Below, in pieces: positions 1 to 7,707 of a stretch of 64,000 nt of DNA. Positions within the stretch are counted from its first letter, which is position 1, and each line of letters begins with the position of its first letter. Made by a program: the position numbers and the translations under genes. Below the pieces are notes generated by a model. That model saw only the letters and a program-made list of their open reading frames with translations. It was not told the origin of the DNA and did no database searches. Origin of the DNA: Peribacillus sp044761665 (GTDB taxonomy: Bacteria > Bacillota > Bacilli > Bacillales > DSM-1321); contig NZ_JBIWCW010000002.1 in the NCBI RefSeq assembly GCF_044761665.1, forward strand, positions 496,001 through 560,000. The letters run 5' to 3'.

Positions 1-1
1 G

Positions 2-175
2 GCAGAGAACCATCCATTGATTGAAAAAGTGAGTCTAGGTGTTTTCGCAACGAATCACGGGGCTATTTCTTTGTACAAGAAAATGGGGTTCATTGAAGAA
101 GGGCGCAAGGTTAAAGAATTTAAGATGAATGAAGATGAATATGTTGATGATATCTTAATGTACAAATTGGTGTAG
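2..175 (+). CDS. GNAT family N-acetyltransferase, C-terminal part
   Basis: This is an open frame running in from the left edge and ending at TAG 173-175, so only the last 57 residues are visible. They contain the typical GNAT end: a segment reading LGVFATNHGAISLYKKMGF followed by EEGR and a closing strand that ends in MYKLV. In the family this is the acetyl-CoA-binding helix and final beta strands. The substrate cannot be told. The N-terminus and start lie outside the window. Confidence 0.8.
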   Translation, partial: AENHPLIEKVSLGVFATNHGAISLYKKMGFIEEGRKVKEFKMNEDEYVDDILMYKLV

Positions 176-279
176 GAATTGTTCTTCTCATGTTTTTTCT
201 AATTTATGTTGTACAACGAATTCGGAAATTTCGGGGAATTTCGTTATAATAGGGATAATTGAATGGAGGCGGTAAGGGA

Positions 280-1785
280 ATGTATACGGTGAAAAATACC
301 TTGAACTTAGATATGACAGAAGAATGCTTGTTGATGGGTGTGTTTGATCGACCTATTAAATTTACGGGCATCGGCCAGGAAGCGGATGAAAAATTATCCG
401 GACACCTTACACAATTGGTGAAGGAGGGTGAAATCTCTTCCAAAAAAAAATCAGTCACGAAAATACATACGTTAGGCAAATTAGGCGTGAAGAAGTTAAT
501 CTTCGTCGGATTGGGAAAAGAAAAGGACCTTTCTTTTGAGACCTTAAGGGAAGCTTTAGGGAAGGCACGTAAAATGGTGGCTGATTCAAGGCTTACGACA
601 ATGAGCATCGCTTTGGACACCTTTACGACTGAACAGTTGGGTGCACTGGACGCAGCACATGCTTTTTCAGAAGCATTTGAACTGGCTGGCTATAAATTTG
701 CAGGCTACAAACAGAAATCGAACCAGGTAGAAAAAAATATTGAATCGATCACGGTTTATAGTGAGTGCGAAATGGAAGAAGTAGGGGCGGCCCTGCATGT
801 TGGGCGGGTATTCGGGAAAGCGACGAATTCAGCGAGGACATTGGTTAATACACCTGGCAACTTACTGACTTCCACGGATTTAGCGAACTATTCCATAGAC
901 TTGGGTGACCGGTATGGATTCGAGGTTGAAATCCTCGAGAAGGAAGATATGCTGAAGCTTGGCATGGGGGCCCTTCTTGCGGTGAATCAAGGATCGGTCG
1001 AACCACCGAAAATGATCGTCCTCAAATATCAAGGAAAAGAAGAATGGACAGATGTAATCGGGTTGGTCGGGAAAGGGATTACCTTCGATACAGGAGGTTA
1101 CTCGTTGAAAACGAAGGCCGGAATCGTAGGAATGAAAACGGACATGGGTGGTGCAGCAGCGGTCTTGGGTGCGATGGAAATCATAGGGGAACTTGGTCCG
1201 GATCAAAATGTCGTAGCCGTCATTCCTTCTACCGATAACATGATCAGCGGAAATGCCTTTAAACCAGATGACGTGATTACGGCCATGAGCGGTAAGACCA
1301 TCGAGGTGCTGAATACAGATGCCGAGGGACGGCTTGTGTTGGCGGATGCCATGACGTATGCGAAGCATCATGGTGCAGAATACCTTGTCGATGTAGCAAC
1401 CTTAACGGGTGGCGTCATAACGGCCTTAGGCAATGATATGACAGGAGCCATGACCAATAACGTGGAATTCTATGAACAAGTCCAAAAAGCCTCTGAGGAA
1501 GCGGGAGAGCCGATGTGGCGTCTGCCGATTACCGAAAAAGATAAAGAGCGTGTACGCAACAGCAAGATTGCGGATTTGAATAATTCGCCAGGTGGAGCGG
1601 GGCATGCCATCATGGGTGGTGCCTTTGTCGGTGAATTTGCCGAATCGACACCATGGGTACATCTCGATATTGCTGGAACCTCCACGTCAGCGAGTGCGAA
1701 TGAATTGGGAACTGCCGGTGCGACTGGAGTCATGGCAAGGACGCTTGCCCTTTTGGTGGAGACTTTCAATCCTGAGCAGGACTAG
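280..1785 (+). CDS. pepA: Leucyl aminopeptidase (M17 family)
   Basis: This is a cytosolic two-metal aminopeptidase that releases N-terminal residues from peptides. At 501 residues it is normal length for the family. The C-terminal catalytic half shows the M17 metal and active-site residues in order: GKGITFDTGG, then MKTDMGG, then the signature NTDAEGRL with its metal-binding Asp and Glu and catalytic Arg. An upstream in-frame TTG at 259 is rejected, because GGAGG at 265-269 sits 10 bases before the ATG at 280. It is monocistronic, with a terminator right after the stop. In B. subtilis this gene is yuiE. Confidence 0.95.
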   Translation: MYTVKNTLNLDMTEECLLMGVFDRPIKFTGIGQEADEKLSGHLTQLVKEGEISSKKKSVTKIHTLGKLGVKKLIFVGLGKEKDLSFETLREALGKARKMVADSRLTTMSIALDTFTTEQLGALDAAHAFSEAFELAGYKFAGYKQKSNQVEKNIESITVYSECEMEEVGAALHVGRVFGKATNSARTLVNTPGNLLTSTDLANYSIDLGDRYGFEVEILEKEDMLKLGMGALLAVNQGSVEPPKMIVLKYQGKEEWTDVIGLVGKGITFDTGGYSLKTKAGIVGMKTDMGGAAAVLGAMEIIGELGPDQNVVAVIPSTDNMISGNAFKPDDVITAMSGKTIEVLNTDAEGRLVLADAMTYAKHHGAEYLVDVATLTGGVITALGNDMTGAMTNNVEFYEQVQKASEEAGEPMWRLPITEKDKERVRNSKIADLNNSPGGAGHAIMGGAFVGEFAESTPWVHLDIAGTSTSASANELGTAGATGVMARTLALLVETFNPEQD

Positions 1786-1793
1786 CATCAATG

Positions 1794-1823
1794 ACCGAAG
1801 CCGGAAAGGGCTTCGGTTTTTTT
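1794..1823 (+). terminator. Rho-independent terminator of pepA
   Basis: The stem ACCGAAGCC/GGCTTCGGT is closed by a short loop and followed by a run of T. It starts eight bases after the pepA stop codon. Confidence 0.85.
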
Positions 1824-1826
1824 ATG

Positions 1827-2222
1827 CTACATATTGCTCCACTTTAAATTGATGATGATATGGCAGTTTACTTCCCCTGTCTTCGGATAAAAATCGAAGC
1901 GGATACCATCAGGATTGTACTTGATATCGGGTGTCGTTTTAATTCCCGTTTTTTTTATCATGTCTGTGACGGTAGCCATATTTGATGCTTGGGCCGCAGC
2001 CATGAGCCGTGTGGAAAATGGTTTGGATGAAGCTATCATATCCACGACTTTTTTTGCATCGTCCATTAAAGATTGCGAAGATTTCGCTGATTGAATGAGG
2101 AGGTCAGGGTTCCTAGAGGAGGTAGGTCGGGGAAACTGACCTTCTGATGTATAATTCTCTTCCTCATCACCGTTTGTGCGAAATCCATCCGGATCGGTAA
2201 AAAAATAAGGGGTATCACCCAA
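1827..2222 (-). CDS. Hypothetical protein, about 131 aa
   Basis: I do not recognise this family. The protein is soluble, with no signal peptide or membrane segment. It begins MGDTPYFFTDPDGF, has an acidic low-complexity stretch, a helical middle rich in Ala, Ser and Met, and a C-terminal strand-like segment (GIRFDFYPKTG, then a hydrophobic HIIINL run). A TTG at 2222 is chosen because AAGGGAGG lies about seven bases before it. The longer frame opening at TTG 2243 would bury that ribosome binding site inside the gene. It stands alone, convergent with pepA. Confidence 0.6.
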   Translation of the reverse strand: MGDTPYFFTDPDGFRTNGDEEENYTSEGQFPRPTSSRNPDLLIQSAKSSQSLMDDAKKVVDMIASSKPFSTRLMAAAQASNMATVTDMIKKTGIKTTPDIKYNPDGIRFDFYPKTGEVNCHIIINLKWSNM

Positions 2223-2363
2223 AAGATAGCCTCCCTTTCCCAAGTCTTACTATAGACAGGGGCATTATATAGGTTAAAATATGAATGAATCTTGAAGTTT
2301 ATGATAGAGGTTTTAGAATTCCCATTTCTTTTTCGTAAAATTGAAACAAGTGCACACTATTAT

Positions 2364-2392
2364 TTGTGAATTTCTGCATCGAGAGGTATACT
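2364..2392 (+). promoter_or_regulatory. SigA-type promoter of the ribA-like unit
   Basis: The -35 TTGTGA (2364-2369) and -10 TATACT (2387-2392) are separated by exactly 17 bases, predicting a start near 2399. There is no other comparable pair before the gene at 2461. Confidence 0.6.
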
Positions 2393-2400
2393 TGATATAC

Positions 2401-2417
2401 TTACTTACATTAAGTAA
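2401..2417. promoter_or_regulatory. Dyad operator at the predicted start site of the ribA-like unit
   Basis: TTACTTACATTAAGTAA is a 7+3+7 inverted repeat lying just after the -10 element and over the predicted transcription start. That position fits a repressor site. TTAC/GTAA dyads of this type are used by dimeric winged-helix repressors; which regulator binds here is not known. Confidence 0.55.
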
Positions 2418-2460
2418 GGAGATATCTTGCCAATAAACTAAAAAAATAGGTGATTTTACT

Positions 2461-3210
2461 ATGAAAATAACGAATCAAATCAAAAACCTTTTATTAGATA
2501 AAATGAACATCTTGAAAACCCCGGGTAAGGATGATCTGTGCCTAGTGGGCCCTGTTAATCTACCTGTTAAGCAAGGGGACTTTTCAGCTGTCTTCCAATG
2601 GTATACATGGCTTCAGCTCGAAGGGGATGGCAATGAGAACGAAGATGTACTCGAATCACTTTCTAGTGCTAACTTAGCTTTTGGCCAGCAATCATCGGTA
2701 TTGGTGTATGGTGATTTCGAGAAAGCGGAGGATGCGCTCGTCCGTATGCATAGCATCTGCCACACGGGGGACATATTCGGCAGTCAACGATGTGATTGTG
2801 GGTACCAGCTTCATCAGTCGATGGAGATGATCGTCGAGGCCGGGACCGGTGCAATTTTTTACCTTGCGGACCATGAGGGAAGAGGGATTGGTTTATTTAC
2901 GAAGTCACTGGCTTACTTGCTTCAGCAAGAAGGATTTGACACTGTGGAAGCGAATAATGCGTTGGGATTCGAAGATGACACAAGGTCTTATGAAGGAGCA
3001 ATTACTGTACTGAAAGCCCTGCGTGAAAAACCGGTGACATTGATTACGAATAATCCTAAAAAGCTGGCTGCCTTGAAAGAGCATGGTCTTACCGCAAAGA
3101 ATCATCTCCCGCTTTGGGGCGGTTTGACCGAGACGAATAGTTTCTACTTGGACACGAAAATCAAGAAGTCCGGACATATACCGCAAGAGGATCCTACTTT
3201 AATTGTGTGA
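2461..3210 (+). CDS. ribA: Stand-alone GTP cyclohydrolase II
   Basis: The enzyme opens GTP to 2,5-diamino-6-ribosylamino-4(3H)-pyrimidinone 5'-phosphate, the first step of riboflavin-type pathways. The protein has 249 residues. The three zinc-ligand Cys are present in HSICHTGDIFGSQRCDCG, followed by HEGRGIGL, EANNALGF and ITNNPKK, all hallmark GCH II segments. The usual Bacillus RibAB fusion partner (DHBP synthase) is missing; about 75 other residues precede the catalytic core. It lies 16 bases upstream of a ribD gene and is followed by a flavoprotein and a phosphatase. No FMN riboswitch precedes it, so control probably differs from a normal rib operon. Confidence 0.88.
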   Translation: MKITNQIKNLLLDKMNILKTPGKDDLCLVGPVNLPVKQGDFSAVFQWYTWLQLEGDGNENEDVLESLSSANLAFGQQSSVLVYGDFEKAEDALVRMHSICHTGDIFGSQRCDCGYQLHQSMEMIVEAGTGAIFYLADHEGRGIGLFTKSLAYLLQQEGFDTVEANNALGFEDDTRSYEGAITVLKALREKPVTLITNNPKKLAALKEHGLTAKNHLPLWGGLTETNSFYLDTKIKKSGHIPQEDPTLIV

Positions 3211-3225
3211 AGGGGAGCTGTACTG

Positions 3226-4326
3226 ATGAATACTGATGAATTTTACATGAAGCTGGCCTTGGAATTAGCTTCTAGTGCTAAAGGCAAAACGAATCCAAAC
3301 CCGATTGTCGGGGCTGTTATAGTGAAAGACGGCGTGATTGCCGGAACGGGGATCCATCGTAAAGCGGGTGAACCGCATGCGGAGGTTCATGCCTTTAAGA
3401 TGGCTGGAGAGTATGCCAAAGGTGCTACCCTTTATGTGACCCTCGAACCTTGCTCCCATTATGGAAAAACGCCGCCATGCGCAAACCTGGTGAAGGAATC
3501 GGGGGTTAAGCGGGTCGTAGTGGCGATGGAAGACCCAAACCCAGCAGTGGCAGGGAGAGGGATCGCCCTCCTAAGAAATGCGGGCATCGAAGTGGAAGTA
3601 GGCGTTTTGGAGAAGGAAGCACAAAGGCTGAATGAGCGTTTTATCCATAATATGACGACAAATCGTCCTTTTGTCCTTTCCAAATATGCGATGACGCTTG
3701 ATGGCAAACTTGCGACGCACACTGGACATTCAAAATGGATTACCGGGGAACAATCCCGCCACTCGGTCCATTTGCTGCGTAGTGAAGTCGATGCGATTCT
3801 AGTAGGCATCGGAACGGTACTGGCGGATAATCCAGCCTTGACGACCCGGCTTCCTGAAGGCGGTGGCAAAAATCCAATCCGCATCATTTTGGATAGTGAG
3901 CTCCGTGTTCCCTTAGAGTCGAATGTCGTCCAAGTAGAGGAAGCCAAAACGGTCATTGTCACACATGAAAATGCCTCATTAGAAAAAATTGCGTCCTTAA
4001 GCGAGCTGGGAATTGAAATCATTATGGTCCCCAAAACAGATACGGGATTGGACTTAGAAATCTTGATGGACGAACTCTACAAAAAAGGGATAACGGATAT
4101 CCTGCTTGAAGGTGGTAGCGAGGTGAATGCTTCATTCTTAAGGGCGGGACTCATTGATAAATACTTAATCTATGTGGCTCCTAAATTATTAGGCGGGAGA
4201 AATTCGCTTACTCCATTTACAGGGTACGATGTAGATACAATGGATGAAGCCTTGGATGTCTCCATCTCTCATGTCGATACGTTTGGGGAGGACATCCGTA
4301 TAACGGCTTATCCTAAATTTAAATAG
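3226..4326 (+). CDS. ribD: RibD-type bifunctional pyrimidine deaminase/reductase
   Basis: In the riboflavin pathway this enzyme deaminates the GCH II product and reduces its ribose to ribityl. The N-terminal deaminase domain (about 1-145) shows HAEVHAF and PCSHYGKTPPC, the zinc-binding catalytic motifs. The C-terminal reductase domain (about 150-366) shows KYAMTLDGKLATHTGHSKWI and a VGIGTVLADNPALTTR stretch. The 366-residue length is normal. AAGGGGAG precedes the ATG. It is co-transcribed with the GCH II gene; no riboflavin synthase or lumazine synthase gene is nearby, which suggests a separate branch or a paralogous set. Confidence 0.9.
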   Translation: MNTDEFYMKLALELASSAKGKTNPNPIVGAVIVKDGVIAGTGIHRKAGEPHAEVHAFKMAGEYAKGATLYVTLEPCSHYGKTPPCANLVKESGVKRVVVAMEDPNPAVAGRGIALLRNAGIEVEVGVLEKEAQRLNERFIHNMTTNRPFVLSKYAMTLDGKLATHTGHSKWITGEQSRHSVHLLRSEVDAILVGIGTVLADNPALTTRLPEGGGKNPIRIILDSELRVPLESNVVQVEEAKTVIVTHENASLEKIASLSELGIEIIMVPKTDTGLDLEILMDELYKKGITDILLEGGSEVNASFLRAGLIDKYLIYVAPKLLGGRNSLTPFTGYDVDTMDEALDVSISHVDTFGEDIRITAYPKFK

Positions 4327-4342
4327 ACAACAGGTGAAAAGC

Positions 4343-5436
4343 ATGATGGTCAAAACGGATGTATGCATTGTAGGTTCAGGTCCCGGTGGAGCACTCTTGG
4401 CCTACCTTTTGGCCAAACAGAACATTTCAGTCATCTTACTTGAGCGGAACTTGGGAGTCGCACGGGAATTCCGGGGTGAGTTCTTGAACGAAGAAGGAGA
4501 GAGCATCCTTAAAAAGCTTGGCTTGTTTCCGAAAGTGGAAGACTTGGGTTTACTTAGGATGGAACAGATTGAATATTGGCAGGATGGTCAACTTGTAAAA
4601 GAAATTTTTCCTGATGCTCACAAAGATAATCTTGGTATCCATGTGCCCCAAAATCATCTCCTGAAGGTGATCGTCGATGAAGCCCAAAAGTTGAATTCCT
4701 TTCAATTGATGTTGAATACGAGGATGACTGATCTCATTCAGGACGAAGCGGGGCAGTTTTGTGGTGTGAAAGCCTTGAAGGATGGGAGCGAGCTCATCAT
4801 TCAAAGCCCATTGATCATCGGTGCGGACGGAAGGTTTTCAACGGTTAGAAAAAAAGCGGAAATCCCTGTGGTGGTCAAAAACCACGGCTATGATTTACTC
4901 TGGGCTAAAATACCGGCCCCTTACGGATGGAAGCCTTCCATCAAGAATGCATTGGTCAATGGTTCCCAGCTGACCCTATTCACCCAGGCGGGAGGTTTGA
5001 TCCAGATTGGATGGAATATTGATCATGGGTCGTACTCCCAGCTTCGGAAACAGCCTTTTGAACCTTTCATTGAAAAATTGATCATGAATTTCCCTGAGTT
5101 AGCGGGTATGGTCCGGGAACATATCCAATCTTGGCAGGATTTCATTTTATTGGACGTTCATAGTTGCCAGTGTGAAACGTGGACAAAAGATGGCGTTGTC
5201 TATTGGGGGATGCCGCCCATACAATGACGCCCACTGGTGCTTTCGGTCTCAACTGTGCCCTGGGGGACGCTGAGTTACTGGCCCAGCAAATTCGCGATCA
5301 CATCCTACGAGGAGATACCGGATTAACCGGTCTGAAAAGGGCGGAGCCAAAAAGAAGAGCCTATATTGAAAAGCTACAGGCCTTGCAGGTGGACATGGAG
5401 AATTCTTATGAATCCTTGTTTACCGCATATGTTTAA
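4343..5436 (+). pseudogene. FAD-dependent monooxygenase (UbiH/PHBH fold), broken by a one-base frameshift
   Basis: Frame 1 encodes the N-terminal dinucleotide-binding motif GSGPGGA, a conserved Arg-containing segment (REFRGEF) and the GADGRFSTVRK motif, then ends early at TGA 5225-5227. The next frame continues with LLGDAAHTMTPTGAFGLNCA, the GD motif that binds FAD, and runs to TAA 5434-5436. The switch falls in TATTGGGGGATG at 5201-5212, where restoring one base (for example a T) would rebuild the motif. AGGTG at 4332-4336 favours the ATG at 4343. It follows ribD by 16 bases and would be the oxidising step of the cluster. It may be a true pseudogene or a homopolymer read error. Confidence 0.75.
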
Positions 5437-5452
5437 ATGGAGAGTGAAGAAG

Positions 5453-6016
5453 ATGAGATTTGGTTTTGATATAGATGATACTCTGATTAACTTAAGGGAA
5501 TACGCATTCCAGTTATATAATGAAAAGCTCAATAAAAATGTAGAGTTAACGAAATTCAAGGCCTTGAAAACCTTGGAGATTCATGAACTGTTCGAGATGA
5601 GTAAAGAAGAAGGCGGAAAAATGTGGAACAGTCTTGCCGAAGAAATCTATTATTCATCCTGTCCAGCATTCGAGGGGGCAGTGGAAACCTTACAAGAGCT
5701 TGAAAGTGAAGGACATGACATTTTTTATATCACGGCAAGGAAATCCGAGCATGGTGAACGGACGAAACAATGGATGATTGAAAATGGATTTCCTGTAAAA
5801 GACGACCACTTCTATTGCGGCATGAAAGATCATGAAAAAATCGAAACGATTAAGAAATTGGAATTGGACTATTATTTCGATGATAAACCGGCAGTTCTAG
5901 AAACATTGGTCGGGATTCCAACGAAGGTTTACGCCATCGATAATTCCTATAATCGGGAAATGACCATCCCCAGACTGACGAACTGGTCAGAACTGAAACA
6001 GATTTTTTCCAAGTGA
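5453..6016 (+). CDS. yqfW: HAD-superfamily nucleotidase-like phosphatase (YqfW-like)
   Basis: This is a 187-residue HAD phosphatase. The nucleophile motif FDIDDTL lies at residues 5-11, with Asp6 as nucleophile and Asp8 as acid/base. A Thr-containing strand (FYITARK) and an acidic motif (YYFDDKP) follow, all in the order of 5'(3')-deoxyribonucleotidase-type enzymes. GGAGAG eight bases upstream fixes the ATG at 5453. It begins 16 bases after the monooxygenase frame, so it is probably in the same unit. There it could dephosphorylate the pathway's phosphorylated intermediate, since riboflavin synthesis needs such a HAD phosphatase. That role is inference. Confidence 0.75.
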   Translation: MRFGFDIDDTLINLREYAFQLYNEKLNKNVELTKFKALKTLEIHELFEMSKEEGGKMWNSLAEEIYYSSCPAFEGAVETLQELESEGHDIFYITARKSEHGERTKQWMIENGFPVKDDHFYCGMKDHEKIETIKKLELDYYFDDKPAVLETLVGIPTKVYAIDNSYNREMTIPRLTNWSELKQIFSK

Positions 6017-6024
6017 ATGAAATG

Positions 6025-6061
6025 AAGGATGACTTGAAAGGTGTCAGGTCATCCTTTTTAT
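6025..6061 (+). terminator. Terminator of the ribA-ribD unit
   Basis: AAGGATGAC pairs with GTCATCCTT around a 14-base loop and is followed by T residues. Confidence 0.75.
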
Positions 6062-6159
6062 TGAAAAAATGAATGGTTATTCATTTTTCTCTGTTATAAC
6101 TGATGAATACAAGGTAGAATGGTATGAAAGGTAGATGATTAGGGAAGGGAGGATTAACA

Positions 6160-6552
6160 ATGGATATGAATGTAGAAGGTTCGCTGATAGGTACGCTTGG
6201 GATAGAGATGAAAGAATTGAGCAATGGAAAAGTCATTGCGACAATGCCTGTGGATGAACGTACAAAACAGCCTTTTGGTTTATTGCATGGGGGCGCATCG
6301 GTCGCTTTGGCGGAATCGGTGGCAAGCATCGGTGGTTTTCAACTGGTAGATGGCACAAAACAAGCGGTGGTAGGGCTTGAAATCAATGCCAATCATATTA
6401 GAAGTGTACGCTCAGGGGTTGTTACGGCAGAAGGTAACATCCTTCACCGTGGGAAAACCACAATGATATGGGACGTAAAGATTCGGGATGAAGATGGAAA
6501 ACTAGTCTGTGTGTCGCGGTGTACTTTGGCAGTCATTGACTTGCCAAAGTGA
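6160..6552 (+). CDS. yuxO: Hotdog-fold acyl-CoA thioesterase (YuxO/MenI-like)
   Basis: This is a 130-residue PaaI/YdiI-type hotdog thioesterase. In the family the preferred substrate is often 1,4-dihydroxy-2-naphthoyl-CoA of menaquinone synthesis. The FGLLHGGASVALAES segment carries the HGG turn and the catalytic Glu on the central helix, and the last strands match the fold. The start follows GGGAGG. In B. subtilis yuxO also sits beside the mrp operon in convergent orientation, which supports orthology. The exact substrate is not shown by the sequence. Confidence 0.82.
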   Translation: MDMNVEGSLIGTLGIEMKELSNGKVIATMPVDERTKQPFGLLHGGASVALAESVASIGGFQLVDGTKQAVVGLEINANHIRSVRSGVVTAEGNILHRGKTTMIWDVKIRDEDGKLVCVSRCTLAVIDLPK

Positions 6553-6575
6553 GGAACTAAAATGCATGGAATGAT

Positions 6576-6610
6576 AAAAGAGCTACCGTTGCTAACGGTA
6601 GCTCTTTTTG
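6576..6610. terminator. Bidirectional terminator between yuxO and mrpG
   Basis: AAAAGAGCTACCGTT pairs with AACGGTAGCTCTTTTT. There is an A-run on one side and a T-run on the other, so it serves both converging units. Confidence 0.9.
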
Positions 6611-6618
6611 AATGGATT

Positions 6619-6957
6619 TCATCGTCTTTTCTTTAAATCATCCTGGACACTTTGATCCCACATTTTGACGCCGGAATGATAGGCGGAGCGGTTGATCAAA
6701 TGTCCCGCTACGGGGCTGGTCATGAAAATGAAGAAGATGGCCAGTAAGACACGAAAATCGAAGTGACTATGCTTGTAATAAAAATAAAGAAGGGTACCAA
6801 GCAAGATGAACATGATACCAAGGGTTGAACTTTTGGATACGGCGTGATTCCTTGTATACACGTCAGGCAGCCGGATGATACCGAAGGCCGAGACTAAAAA
6901 CAGAAAGACACCGATCAAAATAAAACCAGCTGAAAGGATCTCAACGATTTCGGTCAT
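6619..6957 (-). CDS. mrpG: Na+/H+ antiporter subunit G
   Basis: This is a 112-residue membrane subunit of the Mrp (CPA3) antiporter. It has three hydrophobic helices and the characteristic LPDVYTRNHA segment after the first. It is the last gene of the seven-gene operon; its ATG overlaps the end of mrpF by 17 bases, indicating coupled translation. Mrp complexes exchange external protons for cytoplasmic Na+ and support alkali and salt tolerance; all subunits are needed for full function. Confidence 0.93.
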   Translation of the reverse strand: MTEIVEILSAGFILIGVFLFLVSAFGIIRLPDVYTRNHAVSKSSTLGIMFILLGTLLYFYYKHSHFDFRVLLAIFFIFMTSPVAGHLINRSAYHSGVKMWDQSVQDDLKKRR

Positions 6958-7225
6958 CTTCGATTATCTCCCCTTTCTCCAGGAATTTAGCGAAAGCGAC
7001 CGTTCCGATAAACGACAAGATTCCGAGCAACAGGATGGCTTCGAGATAAGCCTTCGTATCCATGACTACGGATGCGAGAGCAACAAGTGCGATGAGGTTG
7101 ATTCCCATTGCGTCAAGGGCGATGACGCGGTCAGGAACGGAAGGACCTTTAATTAACCGGTACAAGAATCCAAGCATGGATAGTGAGACACCAAGCAATG
7201 CGATTTTCAGTAAAAGTGCAAACAT
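6941..7225 (-). CDS. mrpF: Na+/H+ antiporter subunit F
   Basis: This is a 94-residue subunit with three membrane helices. It has the conserved LIKGPSVPDRVIALD segment between helices 1 and 2, typical of MrpF. Its ATG overlaps the mrpE stop by one base, and its end overlaps the mrpG start, so expression is tightly coupled. Confidence 0.93.
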   Translation of the reverse strand: MFALLLKIALLGVSLSMLGFLYRLIKGPSVPDRVIALDAMGINLIALVALASVVMDTKAYLEAILLLGILSFIGTVAFAKFLEKGEIIEDDRNR

Positions 7226-7701
7226 TATTTGCTCACCTCCATGATCGCTTTTTCAAATGTATGTTTAATGCTGTCAACGGCTTCCTCTTTATCAGCGATA
7301 TCCATCGCATGGATATAAAGGATGCGATTGTCTTCCGAAACCTCGACTACCAGTGTACCTGGGGTCAGGGTGATTAAATTTGATAGGATCGTAATCTCCC
7401 AATCCTTCGTGAGTACCGTTTCGTATGCGAATATACCCGGCTTCATATCGAGCCGTGGCTTCAATACGACTTTAAGTACGCTAATATTGGATAATAATAG
7501 TTCCCGGGCAAAAATCAAGATCAGCCGGATGACGGCATACACCCGGTTGAGGTAAAAACGGCTGGTGAAAAAATGACGGAAGATAAACATGATGCCAAGC
7601 CCTAAAGCATAGCCAATAATAAAGGTGCTTCCGTTGAATTCATTTTTTAGAAACATCCAGATAATCGCCAGGAACACATTCAGTAATATTTGAAAGGACA
7701 T
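7225..7701 (-). CDS. mrpE: Na+/H+ antiporter subunit E
   Basis: This is a 158-residue subunit with an N-terminal pair of membrane helices followed by a cytoplasmic domain. The LTPGTLVVEVSEDNRILYIHAMD stretch near residues 110-135 is the MrpE hallmark. It sits between mrpD and mrpF in the standard A-to-G order. MrpE is needed for stable assembly rather than ion movement in studied systems. Confidence 0.93.
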   Translation of the reverse strand: MSFQILLNVFLAIIWMFLKNEFNGSTFIIGYALGLGIMFIFRHFFTSRFYLNRVYAVIRLILIFARELLLSNISVLKVVLKPRLDMKPGIFAYETVLTKDWEITILSNLITLTPGTLVVEVSEDNRILYIHAMDIADKEEAVDSIKHTFEKAIMEVSK

Positions 7702-7707
7702 CAGGCA

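Noticed and set aside
880..1371. 163-residue frame antisense to pepA
   Set aside because: It lies wholly inside a well-supported gene, has no ribosome binding site and reads as His/Arg/Cys-rich shadow sequence.
2244..2460. FMN riboswitch before the ribA-like gene
   Set aside because: The conserved RFN segments were not found, and the leader after the predicted promoter is too short for the aptamer.
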